Shown: piece by piece, positions 12,810-23,586 of the stretch
Position numbering within the stretch: the stretch's first letter is position 1
How the letters are laid out: each line of letters opens with the position of its first letter
Source: Amaranthus tricolor
Lineage: Eukaryota; Streptophyta; Magnoliopsida; Caryophyllales; Amaranthaceae
Length of the DNA: 64,000 nucleotides
Reading direction: 5' to 3'
NCBI RefSeq assembly: GCF_026212465.1
Contig: NC_080052.1
Location: forward strand, 30,984,326 to 31,048,325
Translations under genes and position numbers: made by a program
The notes under the pieces: model-generated
What the model was told of the DNA's origin: nothing
Database searches by the model: none
What the model saw: the letters and a program-made list of their open reading frames with translations, nothing else

Positions 12810-14043
12810 TGGATATTTATATATCACTGAGTTTCTTCGAAATTCACTATATATCACACAAAATGTATAAATCACCATATCCCATTGAGTGTTCGTCCGT
12901 TAGCATAGAATATCATTAATGACAACTGTCGTTAGTGTGCCGTTTGTGGTAAATTATAAATTCACCATATACCATTTATTATTATTTTTGCCTCAAATAC
13001 CATTTTTTTTTAAAATATAGCCGTTGGAATTATCATAAACAAAAGAAGTGTCATACAAACCATGTAGCTAACATTTTGTTTAAAAACAACTTGACACTAA
13101 ACACTGTTCACCAAAAAATACCAATATAAACATTGTTTCTGATCAGTTTCTTAACTGCAATACCATGCAATTGTCTTCCAAATTTCAGTGCCTTTTTTTC
13201 TCCACACGCCTTCAAAATGTATGTTCATTCAGAAAATATATATTGACCAGCATTCGTGATAGAAGTGAGAGCGTTTTTTCATTGTAACCCTGTTGCGAGC
13301 AAAAAGTGATCATCATAATCCAAATAATTATATCCCGCTTGTTTATCCTATCAAAGATTCGTAAAGCACTTTGAAATTCACCAGATTGTGCCTAGAAATA
13401 CAAGATACCACTTTCTACAATCAAATTGCTCCATTTACCTTTGATAATCCAAGCATGAACTTGCTTGCCTAGCTCATAATTCAGCCTCTTTCCTCACAAA
13501 ATAAACACACACACATACATCGTCCCATTTGCTTCAATACCCGACTTCATAAACTCTTAAAAAACCAAATTTCAAACACCCATTTTGCATTACAGTCCAA
13601 AAAGCAACACTTCATTCAAAGATTTCATCGAACACCTTACGGGCTTCCTCTAACTTTCCAAATCTCAAATACCCATTAATCAAATTATCATCTACAAACA
13701 CATATACTTTCATTTTACCACCTTAATTTCTTTCGATTTAGAACGTGATTGAAGGCAAGAAATCAACCAAAATGGATCACGTTCAAACCCCTCATAGACT
13801 CGTGTTTCGAAAATTCATCAACTGGGTTTTCAGATATCGTCAGATTTGACGCAAAAAATGGTATTTGATGCAAAAAAAAAATTAATGGTATATGGTGAAT
13901 TAATAATTACCACAAAAAATAGTTGTCATTAATGGTATTCTGTGCTAACGGACGAAAACTCAATGGTATATGGTGAATTAAAACATTTTGTGTGGTATAT
14001 GATAAATTTCGAAGAAACTCAGTGGTATATCATGAAATATCCG
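12810..14043. mobile_element. MULE-like element with about 200-bp TIRs carrying a PPR fragment (Pack-MULE type)
   Basis: Left arm about 12810-13020 and right arm about 13858-14043 are inverted copies, readable through GGATATTT, CACTGAGTTTCTTCGAAATT, CCATTGAGTGTTCGTCCGTTA and AATGACAACT. Flanking 12801-12809 (ctataaata) and 14044-14052 (atataaata) match at 8 of 9 bases, the target-duplication size of Mutator elements. The interior is not transposase but a degraded host-gene fragment (next entry). The long arms, 9-bp duplication and captured gene together fit a Pack-MULE; ends could shift by a base or two. Confidence 0.75.
13138..13733 (-). pseudogene. PPR protein fragment captured inside the MULE-like element
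   Basis: Read on the minus strand, the interior gives PPR-like stretches in broken frames: NLINGYLRFGKLEEARKVFD near 13690-13620, YELGKQVHAWIIKG near 13480-13440, then AQSGEFQSALRIFDRINKRD near 13390-13330 and SQQGYNEKTLSLLSRML near 13300-13240. These are plant PLS-class pentatricopeptide repeats, helical pairs that bind organellar RNA in functional proteins. Several stop codons and shifts break the frame, so it is not functional. The lack of introns fits both capture from an intronless PPR gene and the usual gene structure of the family. Confidence 0.75.
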
Positions 14044-14060
14044 ATATAAATAAAAAATTA

Positions 14061-14514
14061 CTCCCTTTGTTTCCTAATGTTCTTCCCATTTAGAATATTC
14101 TATTTTAGAGAGAGAAATTTGATTAAGATTTTTAAGGCATGTATAGATGATAAAATATATCCATATGGGATCTTGTTAGATTCGTCTTAAAGTATTTTTT
14201 TATTATATTTTTTGTATAATTTTTTATGATGTGCATTTAGAGATATTAAGATTCAAATCCCTCTATTCCTTTTTGTTTGTCCACTTTACTTTTTACACGC
14301 ATTTTTTAGTAAATTTAAAGCTTTAATATCTCTAAGTACGCGTAATAAAAAGTTATAAAAATTATATATTAAAAAACTTTGCACCAAGATGAATCTAACA
14401 AGATCTCACATAAAGATATTTTATTTTCAGTATATACTTCAAAAATCGAATTGAAATTTATCCCTCTTAAAGTGAACAAACTTAAAATGGACATATAAAA
14501 AAAAACTCAGGGAG
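14061..14514. mobile_element. Stowaway-like MITE pair, nested or abutting
   Basis: CTCCCTTTGTTTCC at the left and CTCAGGGAG at the right, each with TA outside. A second opening (TCCCTCTATTCCTTTTTG, about 14258) lies inside, so two related MITEs appear nested or joined. Confidence 0.5.
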
Positions 14515-14679
14515 TATTATAACAATTTATGTAATAACAACCAATTTTAAAGAAACTTAAGATAAGATATATGATACCAATTATGATATATTTATTTATT
14601 ATACATATTGATGATCATGTAATTCATAGAACTTATTCCTCAAAATAAAGACCTAGACGTGCATGCATGCATGGTAGGT

Positions 14680-17600
14680 TTACTCATGAGGAAGAAGTGA
14701 TTTCATGTGTTTCTCAAGGTTTGGTAAACGATGATTGTCATCATAATTATACATAATAGGAATCATCCTTGCTAAGTTAAGGAAAGCTGTCTTGAAATCT
14801 TGTGAAAATGGAGAGTTAGAAAGGCATTCCTCATTTAGACTCTTCCATGCATTTGAAATCATCTTAAATACACATTCTCTTGCATTTTCATCTGAGCTTC
14901 CATGGTGTTCATTTCTATAGCATGCTACAAATGACCCATCATGTCCTTCTTGATCCTCGTCCTGCATTTAATAATAATTGTCGAAGTTAAGCTTAAAGTA
15001 ATGATTAATTAGTCTCAAAGATAAATCATAGTATATATTTTATCAATCTCTTGGAAATACTTCACATATGAGACAAGATCCCACATTGATAAAATAATGA
15101 GTTGTAGACTTGTTTTATTTTAGGTACGCTACTCTTCCTACTACTATATGGTTTTTGGAAAACATTAATAAACTAGTGGGTTGTAGACTTGCTTGTGACT
15201 CTTGGACTTGTGAGCCCGAGCCCACGTTTGTCTAATGTCCACACGAGTAGGCCACGGTGAGATTATGTGACAAATTATCAAGAGCTAACATAGTCTTTTC
15301 AGACGAAAGTCTTTTGAATTAGAGTTGTGATCGAATGCAACAATAGTTGAAGTCATAAGTTTTAATATGTTTATGTATCATTTATTTACGGGTAGCTTTT
15401 AAATTTCTGATGATAAGTAATTTGATAGACTATGCCAAAGCATCAACACAACAGCATAACATATATAACTCGTTACTTATGCTATATTATTTATATATGG
15501 TGGATGAGATACTATGTTAAAGAATTAACTTAACAAGTGTAAAATAATATACCGGCTTCCTCAAGAAATTAATAAACTTGGGCATTTATTACCTTGGCGC
15601 TTCCAAGATCATCCCAAAGACGAAGAAGTGTACCCGTGAAATGTACAATTTGTGGATGACTCTTTGAGAGAAGGTGCATATTCTTGTGATCATTTATTGC
15701 TTCACCCAATAGAGAGAAAAGGGTCACATAAACAACATAAACTCCAGAGCTAACTATTCCATTCTTCAAGTACTCCTCTGTTGTAGGCAAGTGACCTTTA
15801 GCAAACCACTTTCCTTCCACTAGGAATGCATCACATAACTCTGCCCACTGCATCAACATATTAATTCATTTGAGGAATATTGTAAAGTTAGGTTGAATTT
15901 ATTGCAAATATCAGCATATTATTAGGAAAATACGAAGTGCACACAAGCCAAATAGATATTATCCCAAAACTATATATGGGAATGGGAAGAAAGACTTCAA
16001 TGACTTATAAAGTGCATACACCATATATCTTTGTTGGAAATACTTCACATGTGAAACAAGATCCCACATCGATAAAATAGTGGGTTGTTGACTTGCATAT
16101 ATAGTGGGTGAGCTAATTTTCCTACTACCATATGGTTTTGGGAAACAATGAATCTCACCGAGTGTATGTGCAAGCCAACGCTCTTGACTCGTGGATTTGT
16201 AGGCTCGAGTCCACGGGTCTCCCGTGTCCACACGAGTGGGCCGCAGTGAAAATCATGTGACGAATTGTCACAACCTAATTTAATATGGTATCAGAGCCGA
16301 AGGTGGTTCCTGGTATGATGTGGCTCACATGTGAGGGGGAGTGTTGGAAATACTTCACATGTGAAACAAGATCCCACATCGATAAAATAGTGGGTTGTTG
16401 ACTTGCATATATAGTGGGTGAGCTAATTTTCCTACTACCATATGGTTTTGGGAAACAATGAATCTCACCGAGTGTATGTGCAAGCCAACGCTCTTGACTC
16501 GTGGATTTGTAGGCTCGAGTCCACGGGTCTCCCGTGTCCACACGAGTGGGCCGCAGTGAAAATCATGTGACGAATTGTCACAACCTAATTTAATAATCTT
16601 TAATTAATTCGTCGATGTGGGATAAATCATCCCAATGCGAACCCCTGTCAAGTTCGCATGTGAGAATAATCAATCAGGTAGGAATGTCATTATTTTTTTT
16701 CGGACCTGCCATTTTAATTTTTGATTAAACCATCGACTCGAGTACCATATAAACCATCCTAACAATTAATTTTTTCATTTTTTTCCTAGCTATTTGTGAT
16801 ATGTCATATATGTATATATAAAATTGTTTGGTATGATCTTATTAGCTTACCGCATTTTGGAAACATTGTTTGGGGTTCCATCCATGCCTAATGAATATTT
16901 TATGGCTCATTTCATCAGTGGTATCATAGAGTGTCTTAAGGCATACTTTCATGTAATCTGGTAACCCAATGATATTTTGATATTCCCATCTTTTGACAGC
17001 ATCAGTGAACAAAGCAAGCTGGTCAGGTTTACCATAAACATCAAAGATATCATCAATTACATAGATGAATGAAATTGGTTTAGTGAGTTCAGTCCTTAAA
17101 TCAGCCATATCTGGACCTGTTAGAGCAACCCATGACCACATATGCCATTTTATTGGTTGGTTTCTTGCATGCTCCAAAATCTTGCCCATGCCCACTTCTT
17201 TCCACCATCTATACATCATTCAATAAATTAACCCACAATTATATGTACATACCCATTATCAATTTGTTCATTAGATATAAAATTTAAGTTAGTTTTATGG
17301 CCGATTATCAAACACATAATAACTTATATATGGTTGTCAAACTAAACTTAAATTAAATTGCCGAATTTAATTTTACTAAAGAAAAATTTATGAATAATAT
17401 TTTCAATTGTTGCTCAGTAATTTTTTAAAATACCTCCAATTATTGATTAACTTTGTATCATTAAGTATTGAGATACATAACCTTAAAATACTATGCATAT
17501 TATTTTCCACTGGCTATTTTTGACGAAGTTCTTTGATTTAGTTTTATAGTGTTTGGGGTTAATATCCTTATACCTGTGTGTACAAAAATAATTAATAATT

Positions 17601-20600
17601 GAAAGTATTTTGAGTTGGTGAACAATAACCGAGAGTTTACAAAATTTGTAAACGGAAGATCTTTTGTTTGACCCTCCAAAATTTACTTGACCGTCCAAAA
17701 TTTGTAAAAGTTGGTGAACAATGTTTACTTGACCCTCCATAATTTATTTTGTTTGTTTAGTTGTACGTATATTAAAAGACCATCCCATAAAACTATTAAA
17801 AATTTATAATTGTAAATATTTAATTAAGTTTAATCTCAATGTTATTGAGTGCCTTCCACCTATTCCTTAGAAAGGGGTTCAGAAGATTGAATGTACACAA
17901 TCTTATCCTTGTTAATGATAAAATTAACAAAGATCTTGTTTCCAATTGACTCTTGGTAGCAAGCGTTATGTACAACTTCATATTATAAAAAGCGCATATA
18001 ATTTAATTATATCATCTCATAAATGCGTTAATCATGAGATATAATAATATTTGTCAAATTTTAGTTAGTTTTTAGACAATATATAGTTACCTAGATACTT
18101 GACAAATTTCATTTTGCAGTTGGATTTGAGCAAGACTATGATCAATCCTAGCAAGATCTTGCATCTCCTTGACCCAAACGGGCCTACCCAAGCATTCATG
18201 CAAACCATTTACGTGGCCTTCAAAATTGTGAAGTTGGTTCTTAGCTGTTAGTCTCGGAAGGCTTTTGTGATATGGATTTTTCAGTGTATTTCTGATCACT
18301 ACACTCTCTGATTTGTTTGCGGTTCTTAAGATACCCATTAACATATTCCTAGCAAAGTCCGCAGCTTCATCAAGTATTTGATCACCATTAATTCTCAGTT
18401 CAGATGCTTCATAAAGACTCATTAGTCCTTTCACATCTTTGCTAAGTTCTTGTTTATATCTCCCGTCTTTGTCCTTGAATTTTCCAAAATTTTCTGTTAT
18501 GTATGAACACGTACACTTAGTATTATTTTCAAGAACATAGTTCATGTCTTTAGAAAAAGATAGGAGTATTAGACAAGAAAATAACCAAAATATAAGAAAT
18601 TAAAATATAATTTTAAGTACTATTAATTACTCACATCAGTAAGCTCTATACCATAAAATAATAAGAAGTACTTAGTTCAAATCATTAATGGCCCGTTTAA
18701 TAGTAAGTATTAAATAGTGACAATGGTAATGAAATATTGGTGTAATTTTGGTAAGAAATACTCCCTCCAATTCAATTTATTTGTCCCATTAGCTGTGGAC
18801 ATAAAAATTAAGAAAATAAGGGGACCACCTAAAATAGTAGACGCATGTACAACATTGGGCATTTTTAATATTAAAAAAAGATGACCACCTAAAAGTGTAT
18901 GTCTTAAAATGAAAATCAGATAATAAAGGTGAACTGTCCAAATAAAGAAATTGAACAACTAAAAAAATTAGAGGGAGTATATATCTTGATGACAAGTTGA
19001 ATGGACATACTTGTTCTTCTCTAATCATCTCACATTTTTCATAAAAGTCATTTCAACGCACTACCAAATGAAAAATACAGTATTATATAATAATGAAAAA
19101 CTGTGAATAAAATATTCTTTTATGATTAAAGTTTTATTACCATTGAAATAATGTAAATTTTATGAAAATTTACTTTACAAATCTTTTTCTATTACTTTTG
19201 TTTAGTGTAACAACCAAAAAAGTTTAAAAAGGTGCAAGGACAAGCTTATATAGCTAGGAGTACCAACTTTGCTAAACAACGTACCTTTTGTTCCTTGTCG
19301 ATTTGTCATATATTTGAATTTTGAAGATTCTTAAAATTTATTTGAAGGTAAAAATAAGTTGGTAAAAAAGTGTACGAAATGAAGATTCTTAAAATAAGAC
19401 TTATAATATCTCATTTGGTACTATTATAATCCTGTTTTTCACTTAATGATAATCTTAATTAAACCCTTAATTATATATTTTTGGTAAATATAGAAATACA
19501 AATTTTAAAATGAGACAATATAGCTGACATTTGTACATTTAATATGTTAAAATAATTACTTATACTTTTAAAGTAATAATTTAAATAAAAGTAAACTAAT
19601 AATATGAGGTAATTCGTTTCATACAAGACGAGCTGATATAAAAATATATCACATCATCTATGACTAGTACACTTAATTAATGTTTAAATGATTAATTAAT
19701 TAACCTGCAGTGACGTCGTACCCAGCTTGTCGTAACAGCCGAAACCGCAAAGCAACGTCATGGAGAACATCAGAGTCATCTCCCATTTGACTCCATTTCT
19801 CAAGAGTAGCAAAAATTTCATCTCGAAAATAACATTCCAGGCCCAAACGCTGGATAGCATCAATCATAATAAGTTCTTCCATTTCATTACCTTCCACTGA
19901 TTTGTATTCCATTGTTTCCTTCATCTTTTTCACCAACTGCTCAAGTTCATACTTATGCTGAAAAAATTAAACAATGTCAAACATATTTACTAAGTCTCAT
20001 TTAGTCGTATCCGTCAAACACATAACAAAATGTTGAACTTGATAAATTTTTTATTGGGGTTTAACACAACACCTACATAAGAGAAAAGTTGGCTGTACAT
20101 ATATAAGTTCGATAAGTGTCTATCTTAAAACGAATTGGTAATTATAAATTCTTGTATAAGACGGTTTCAATGTGAAACGTGCCACGTACTTGGGTTAAAT
20201 AGCCCAATAATAGACGCTTTTAGCATAATAGGCCTTGTATAGTTGTATATAAACTTGTCTCACAGTGAGACGATCTCATACAAAAGGGGCTACATGTGGG
20301 TTATTTTTCCACATTTAACTAACGGTTTAAGGAATTCAAAGAGACGGAGCTAATAATGGTCATTATGCTTTGAACATACTCCCTCCGAATCAATTTAGAT
20401 GTCCCATTTGTTTGAGCACGGTTATTAAGGATGGTGTAGGGTCCATTAAAAAGGGTAAGTAGTAAAGGGTAAGTAGTGAAGGGTAAATAGTGAAGGGTAG
20501 TTGGATAAGTAAGGTATATGGGGGTATATTCGTAATTACTTGTATGAACTAAGAATATTTAGGTAAAAAAAGATTGACAAAAATAAAAATGGGACAACTA

Positions 20601-21257
20601 AAAAGACTTTGCCAAATAAGGAAATAAGACAACTAAATTGGTTCGGAGGGAGTATATATATTATACTCATATTACCCTGATATCATTATATTAAGAATCA
20701 ACTCAAAATTAAAAACCTAATATATTATTTGAAATGAGGGCTAATTGAGATTTAAACTCGTGATGCTTTAATCATGTTGGCTTTTGATACTATCTCAAGA
20801 AACCAACGCATTTAAACGATTTGTTCTCTTTATTCCTAAGAGATCGCCACACATTATATTTTAGGTTGTATCTATTTCTTTTTATGTATAAATTACCACC
20901 ACTTATATTCTCATCTACACATTTTAACTTTCTATTAATATATCAATATGTAAATTAAGTCTCACCATTTTTTAATCTTAATACAATATGCAACCGCAAA
21001 ATTTCTTATGGACAGAGGAAATATTTAATATATACAATAATTTTGTACGTGTAATATTTTGAATATTGATAAAATACTTATATTTAACATAATGAACATC
21101 AACATATATGCAGGATTCAGGAATAAATGAAGATTTAAAAAAATCACATTAAAAAGGACTCAACTGCAAAGGGAATATGATGAGGTGGCTCGGGAAAGGG
21201 TCGAGCGGCCTGAGCATTATCCTCATGAATAGAAGTAGTTTCTTTAGTTTGAGTCAT
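14680..21257 (-). CDS. Terpene synthase gene B (TPS-g-like), apparently complete
   Basis: Minus-strand exons: candidate exon 1 21257-21165, then 19957-19705, 18493-18091, 17208-16851, 15847-15593, 14961-14680. Phases agree at every GT-AG junction; the product would be 547 residues, near the TPS-g size. Exon 1 (31 residues, starts MTQTKETTS, contains ARPFPEPP, ends at a GCA|GTTGAG donor) is the least certain part but has a TATA box upstream. Landmarks: [37 protein letters not shown] within [22 protein letters not shown] as the NSE/DTE motif, and a full C-terminus ending SLLPHE. The N-terminus is short and not plastid-transit-like, so a cytosolic enzyme is possible. RxR reads RNQ. As in gene A, exons 4 and 5 are fused (358 bp). 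Intron 5/6 carries a recent miniature LTR element. TPS-g membership suggests acyclic alcohols such as linalool or nerolidol; the product is not determined. Confidence 0.88.
15048..15292. repeat. Old solo LTR of the miniature retroelement family
   Basis: TCTTGGAAATACTTCACATATGAGACAAGATCCCACATTG and GTCCACACGAGTAGGCCACGGTGAGA match the LTRs at 16032-16595 at roughly 80 per cent by eye. No partner LTR adjoins it. It lies in the last intron of gene B. Confidence 0.75.
16032..16595 (+). mobile_element. 564-bp miniature LTR retrotransposon (TRIM/SMART type), intact
   Basis: Two LTRs of 254 bp (16032-16285 and 16342-16595), identical as far as I can read, enclose only 56 bp. The interior starts with the initiator tRNA-Met primer site TGGTATCAGAGCC (16286-16298) and ends with a polypurine tract GTGAGGGGGAG (16331-16341). 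The 5-bp target duplication ATCTT is perfect (16027-16031 and 16596-16600). No protein is encoded, so movement must depend on another element. Removing the element restores an intron segment similar to gene A near 6133-6175. Each LTR contains GGCTCGAGTCC, close to the pol III B-box consensus. Confidence 0.93.
18761..18977. mobile_element. Stowaway-like MITE in gene B intron 2
   Basis: CTCCCTCCAATTCAATTTA and the distal GAGGGAG with TA on both sides; 217 bp. The interior TTGTCCCATTAGCTGTGGAC is typical of the family. Confidence 0.75.
20379..20652. mobile_element. Stowaway-like MITE in gene B intron 1
   Basis: CTCCCTCCGAATCAATTTAG at the left and TTGGTTCGGAGGGAG at the right, TA on both sides; 274 bp. 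It contains tandem AAGGGTAAGTAGTG units. It is a sibling of the element at 21525-21821. Confidence 0.8.
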
Positions 21258-21345
21258 TTTGTATATGGTTGATAATAATGTATTCGAAGCTTTGAATAAT
21301 TGAATTACAAGGTTTATGTGTTTCTGACTTCTAAATATAGCTGTC

Positions 21346-21353
21346 TATTTATA
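21346..21353 (-). promoter_or_regulatory. TATA box of terpene synthase gene B
   Basis: On the minus strand CCTATAAATAGACAGC lies about 90 bp upstream of the ATG at 21257, leaving room for a transcription start about 30 bp downstream and a 5' UTR of about 60 bp. A diverged copy of this promoter is found twice, in inverted orientation, at 22780-23040. Confidence 0.65.
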
Positions 21354-21524
21354 GGAAAAATTGAGAATTTTGTTTAGCTTCATAATGACATGAAATTAAT
21401 TAAAGAAAATGCAAGAAAAAATACATTGTATAACAAATTAAAAACTACCTATAAATTTTTTTTCAAAAAACCAATTGAGGAAAAAGAAATTTCTTTGTTA
21501 AATACAACTAATAAACGAAATATA

Positions 21525-21821
21525 CTCCCTCCACATCATTTTAGTTGTTTCATTTGCTTGGACACGGTTATTAAGGATGGTGTGGGGTCCATTAAAAAGG
21601 TGGTAGTTGGGTAAGTAGTGAAGGGTAAGTAATGAAGGTTAAGTAGTGAAGGTTAAGTAGTGAAGGGTAGTTAGGTAAGTAAGGTATATAGGGGTATATT
21701 CATAGTTACGTGTGTAAATTAAGGGTATTTAGGTAAAAAAAGATTGACAAAAATAGAAATGTGACGATTAAAATGATTTTGCCAATTAAGGAAATGTGAC
21801 AACTAATTGGTGTGGAGGGAG
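21525..21821. mobile_element. Stowaway-like MITE in the gene B promoter region
   Basis: CTCCCTCCACATCATTTTAG and TTGGTGTGGAGGGAG with flanking TA; 297 bp, beginning about 170 bp upstream of the TATA box. Tandem GTAGTGAAGGGTAAGTA/GGTTAAGTA units occur as in the 20379-20652 copy. Confidence 0.8.
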
Positions 21822-22234
21822 TATTATTTTTCGTGAAGTGGATCATGCGCAAGCATTATCATCATCATTATACCCAATGCATTCCGTCCATTGAAATTAG
21901 GATCTAGAGAAGGAAGAGAGGCGGCAACTCATACTTATAAAGGAGAACGCGACCAAAAAATCTCTCGACTCGAAAATAAGAGAATTTCCTGCAAGGAATA
22001 GGATAAAGTGAAGGTGAAACTAACTCTGCAAGCCTGCATCTTATCATATAAGCTTAACCCTTAAAAATAAAATAAAATAAAAATATATAAAATGCAAATA
22101 AATTAAAATAAAATAAAACTAAAATTAAAATTAAAATTAAAATTAAACAAATCATAATAATAAATAAATAAAAACAATAAAAACGAGAAAAGACAGAGAA
22201 CTGGAACACCAACAGGTAAGTGAATGGAAATCAA

Positions 22235-22600
22235 CTAGTCAAGTTCTTAAGGAAGTGTAAACCCATGCAAATCAACTTTTATTTGTTCCTCCCAAATTCT
22301 GTTAGGTTTTCCTCGACTTCTCTTACACTCTACTATGATGTTTGTTATCCTCTTCTCGGGGGCATCAAAGGTCTTTCTCTACACATGTCTAAACCATTTC
22401 AATTTATTTTCGAGCATTTTTGCAGAAATACGGGCAACTTGTAGTTTCTCTTTAAACTTTTTATTCCTAATTTTATCCATTAATATGTGACCACACATCT
22501 ACTTCAACATACGTATTTTTGTAATTTTCATCTTATGTTCAAAAATTTTTTTACGGGCCAACATTTGTCCCATGTGCAAGCATTGTGAAGTATTCAATAA
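22235..22600 (-). pseudogene. RTE-type LINE, decayed 3' end of the reverse transcriptase ORF
   Basis: The minus strand reads MCGHILMDKIRNKKFKEKL, then KLKWFRHV, a stop, RKTFDAPEKR and GKPNRIWEEQIKVDL. This is the C-terminal tail characteristic of plant RTE-clade non-LTR retrotransposons. Two in-frame stops are visible, so it is dead. No upstream polymerase part is recognisable. Confidence 0.7.
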
Positions 22601-22779
22601 TACTTAACAATATTTGCACATGATTCACTTAATGGAAAACTTGATGTATGTTGTTAATTGGTAGTGTTGCCTTTGTTCTGAAATATTGCAACTTGTAACT
22701 GATAGTGATATATTTTGTAAAAAAATGTTACTATTAATTAGCTGCAAGTATAATGAAATAGAGGAAACCAAGTAATTAT

Positions 22780-23040
22780 TTTTTTTAGGCAATTTTTGTA
22801 AACTAGAAAAATTGCAAGTAGTTTTTGATTTGTTATACTAACTTTTTGCATTGTCATTAATTTATTTCATGTCATTATCAAGCTAAACAAAATTCTCAAT
22901 TATTCCTATAAATAGTCAGCTTGATGTGAATTTATAGAAATAATTGAGAAATTTGTTTAGCTTGATTGTGAATATAAGATAATGACATGAAATCAATTAA
23001 AAAAAAAAATTGTATAACAAATCAAATTGGAATGGTATTC
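22780..23040. repeat. Palindrome made of two inverted copies of the gene B promoter
   Basis: The plus strand at about 22865-22922 reads TCATGTCATTATCAAGCTAAAC ... CTATAAATAGTCAGC, matching the minus-strand promoter of gene B (21346-21400). From about 22925 to 22995 the complement follows (TTTATAGAAATAATTGAG ... AATGACATGAAATC). The arms extend outward to TATAACAAATCAAA on both sides. The two TATA-like words face each other. It may be a foldback element that supplied the promoter, or debris of duplicated TPS 5' ends. Confidence 0.65.
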
Positions 23041-23227
23041 AATTTGAGGTTGTAACCTTTTTATCAGACGTAATTTTAATACGATCTCAATGGATTCAAA
23101 CGAGCAAAAGTTTTCGATGGAAACATTAACTACCAATGATCAACACTCATCTCTCAACAGTACAATCTCATTACAACTTGCCCTTTTTTGATAGATATTT
23201 ACAAGTTAAAAGTCACCTAGTCAAGCA

Positions 23228-23586
23228 CTAGATATGTTTGGATTAAATGTAAATATTTAATTAAATAAAAAAAAATCAAATTAATAAAATAAAGGTAAAT
23301 ATAAATGTATATAAACTATTGATATATTTGTGAAAGGATAAATAAAAAAGAAAAATGTTTTCCCTCACACGACGAAAGAGTAGTTCTCCTCCTCTTCTAA
23401 GGTAAATCTCTACATCAAAATGAGGAAACTAATTGTATTTTATTCTATTCCTTTCTTATTACTTTACAATTAATTTTTCCACTTCAACAATCAAATTCAA
23501 TTAATTTTCTAGCTAAGTACCTCTGTTTTCCTACTTTAACTTTTATTTTCCCTTTAATTATTTATCCTCAATCCAAACATGTCCTA
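23228..23586. mobile_element. Diverged Tourist-like MITE
   Basis: The left end ATATGTTTGGATTAAATGTAAATATTTAA and right end TCAATCCAAACATGTCC resemble the termini of the 3541-3909 element. The ends are less well conserved and the duplication is unclear. Confidence 0.5.

Noticed and set aside
15959..16543. Repeated identical 62-90 residue minus-strand frames
   Set aside because: They are antisense readings of the two LTRs of the miniature retroelement.
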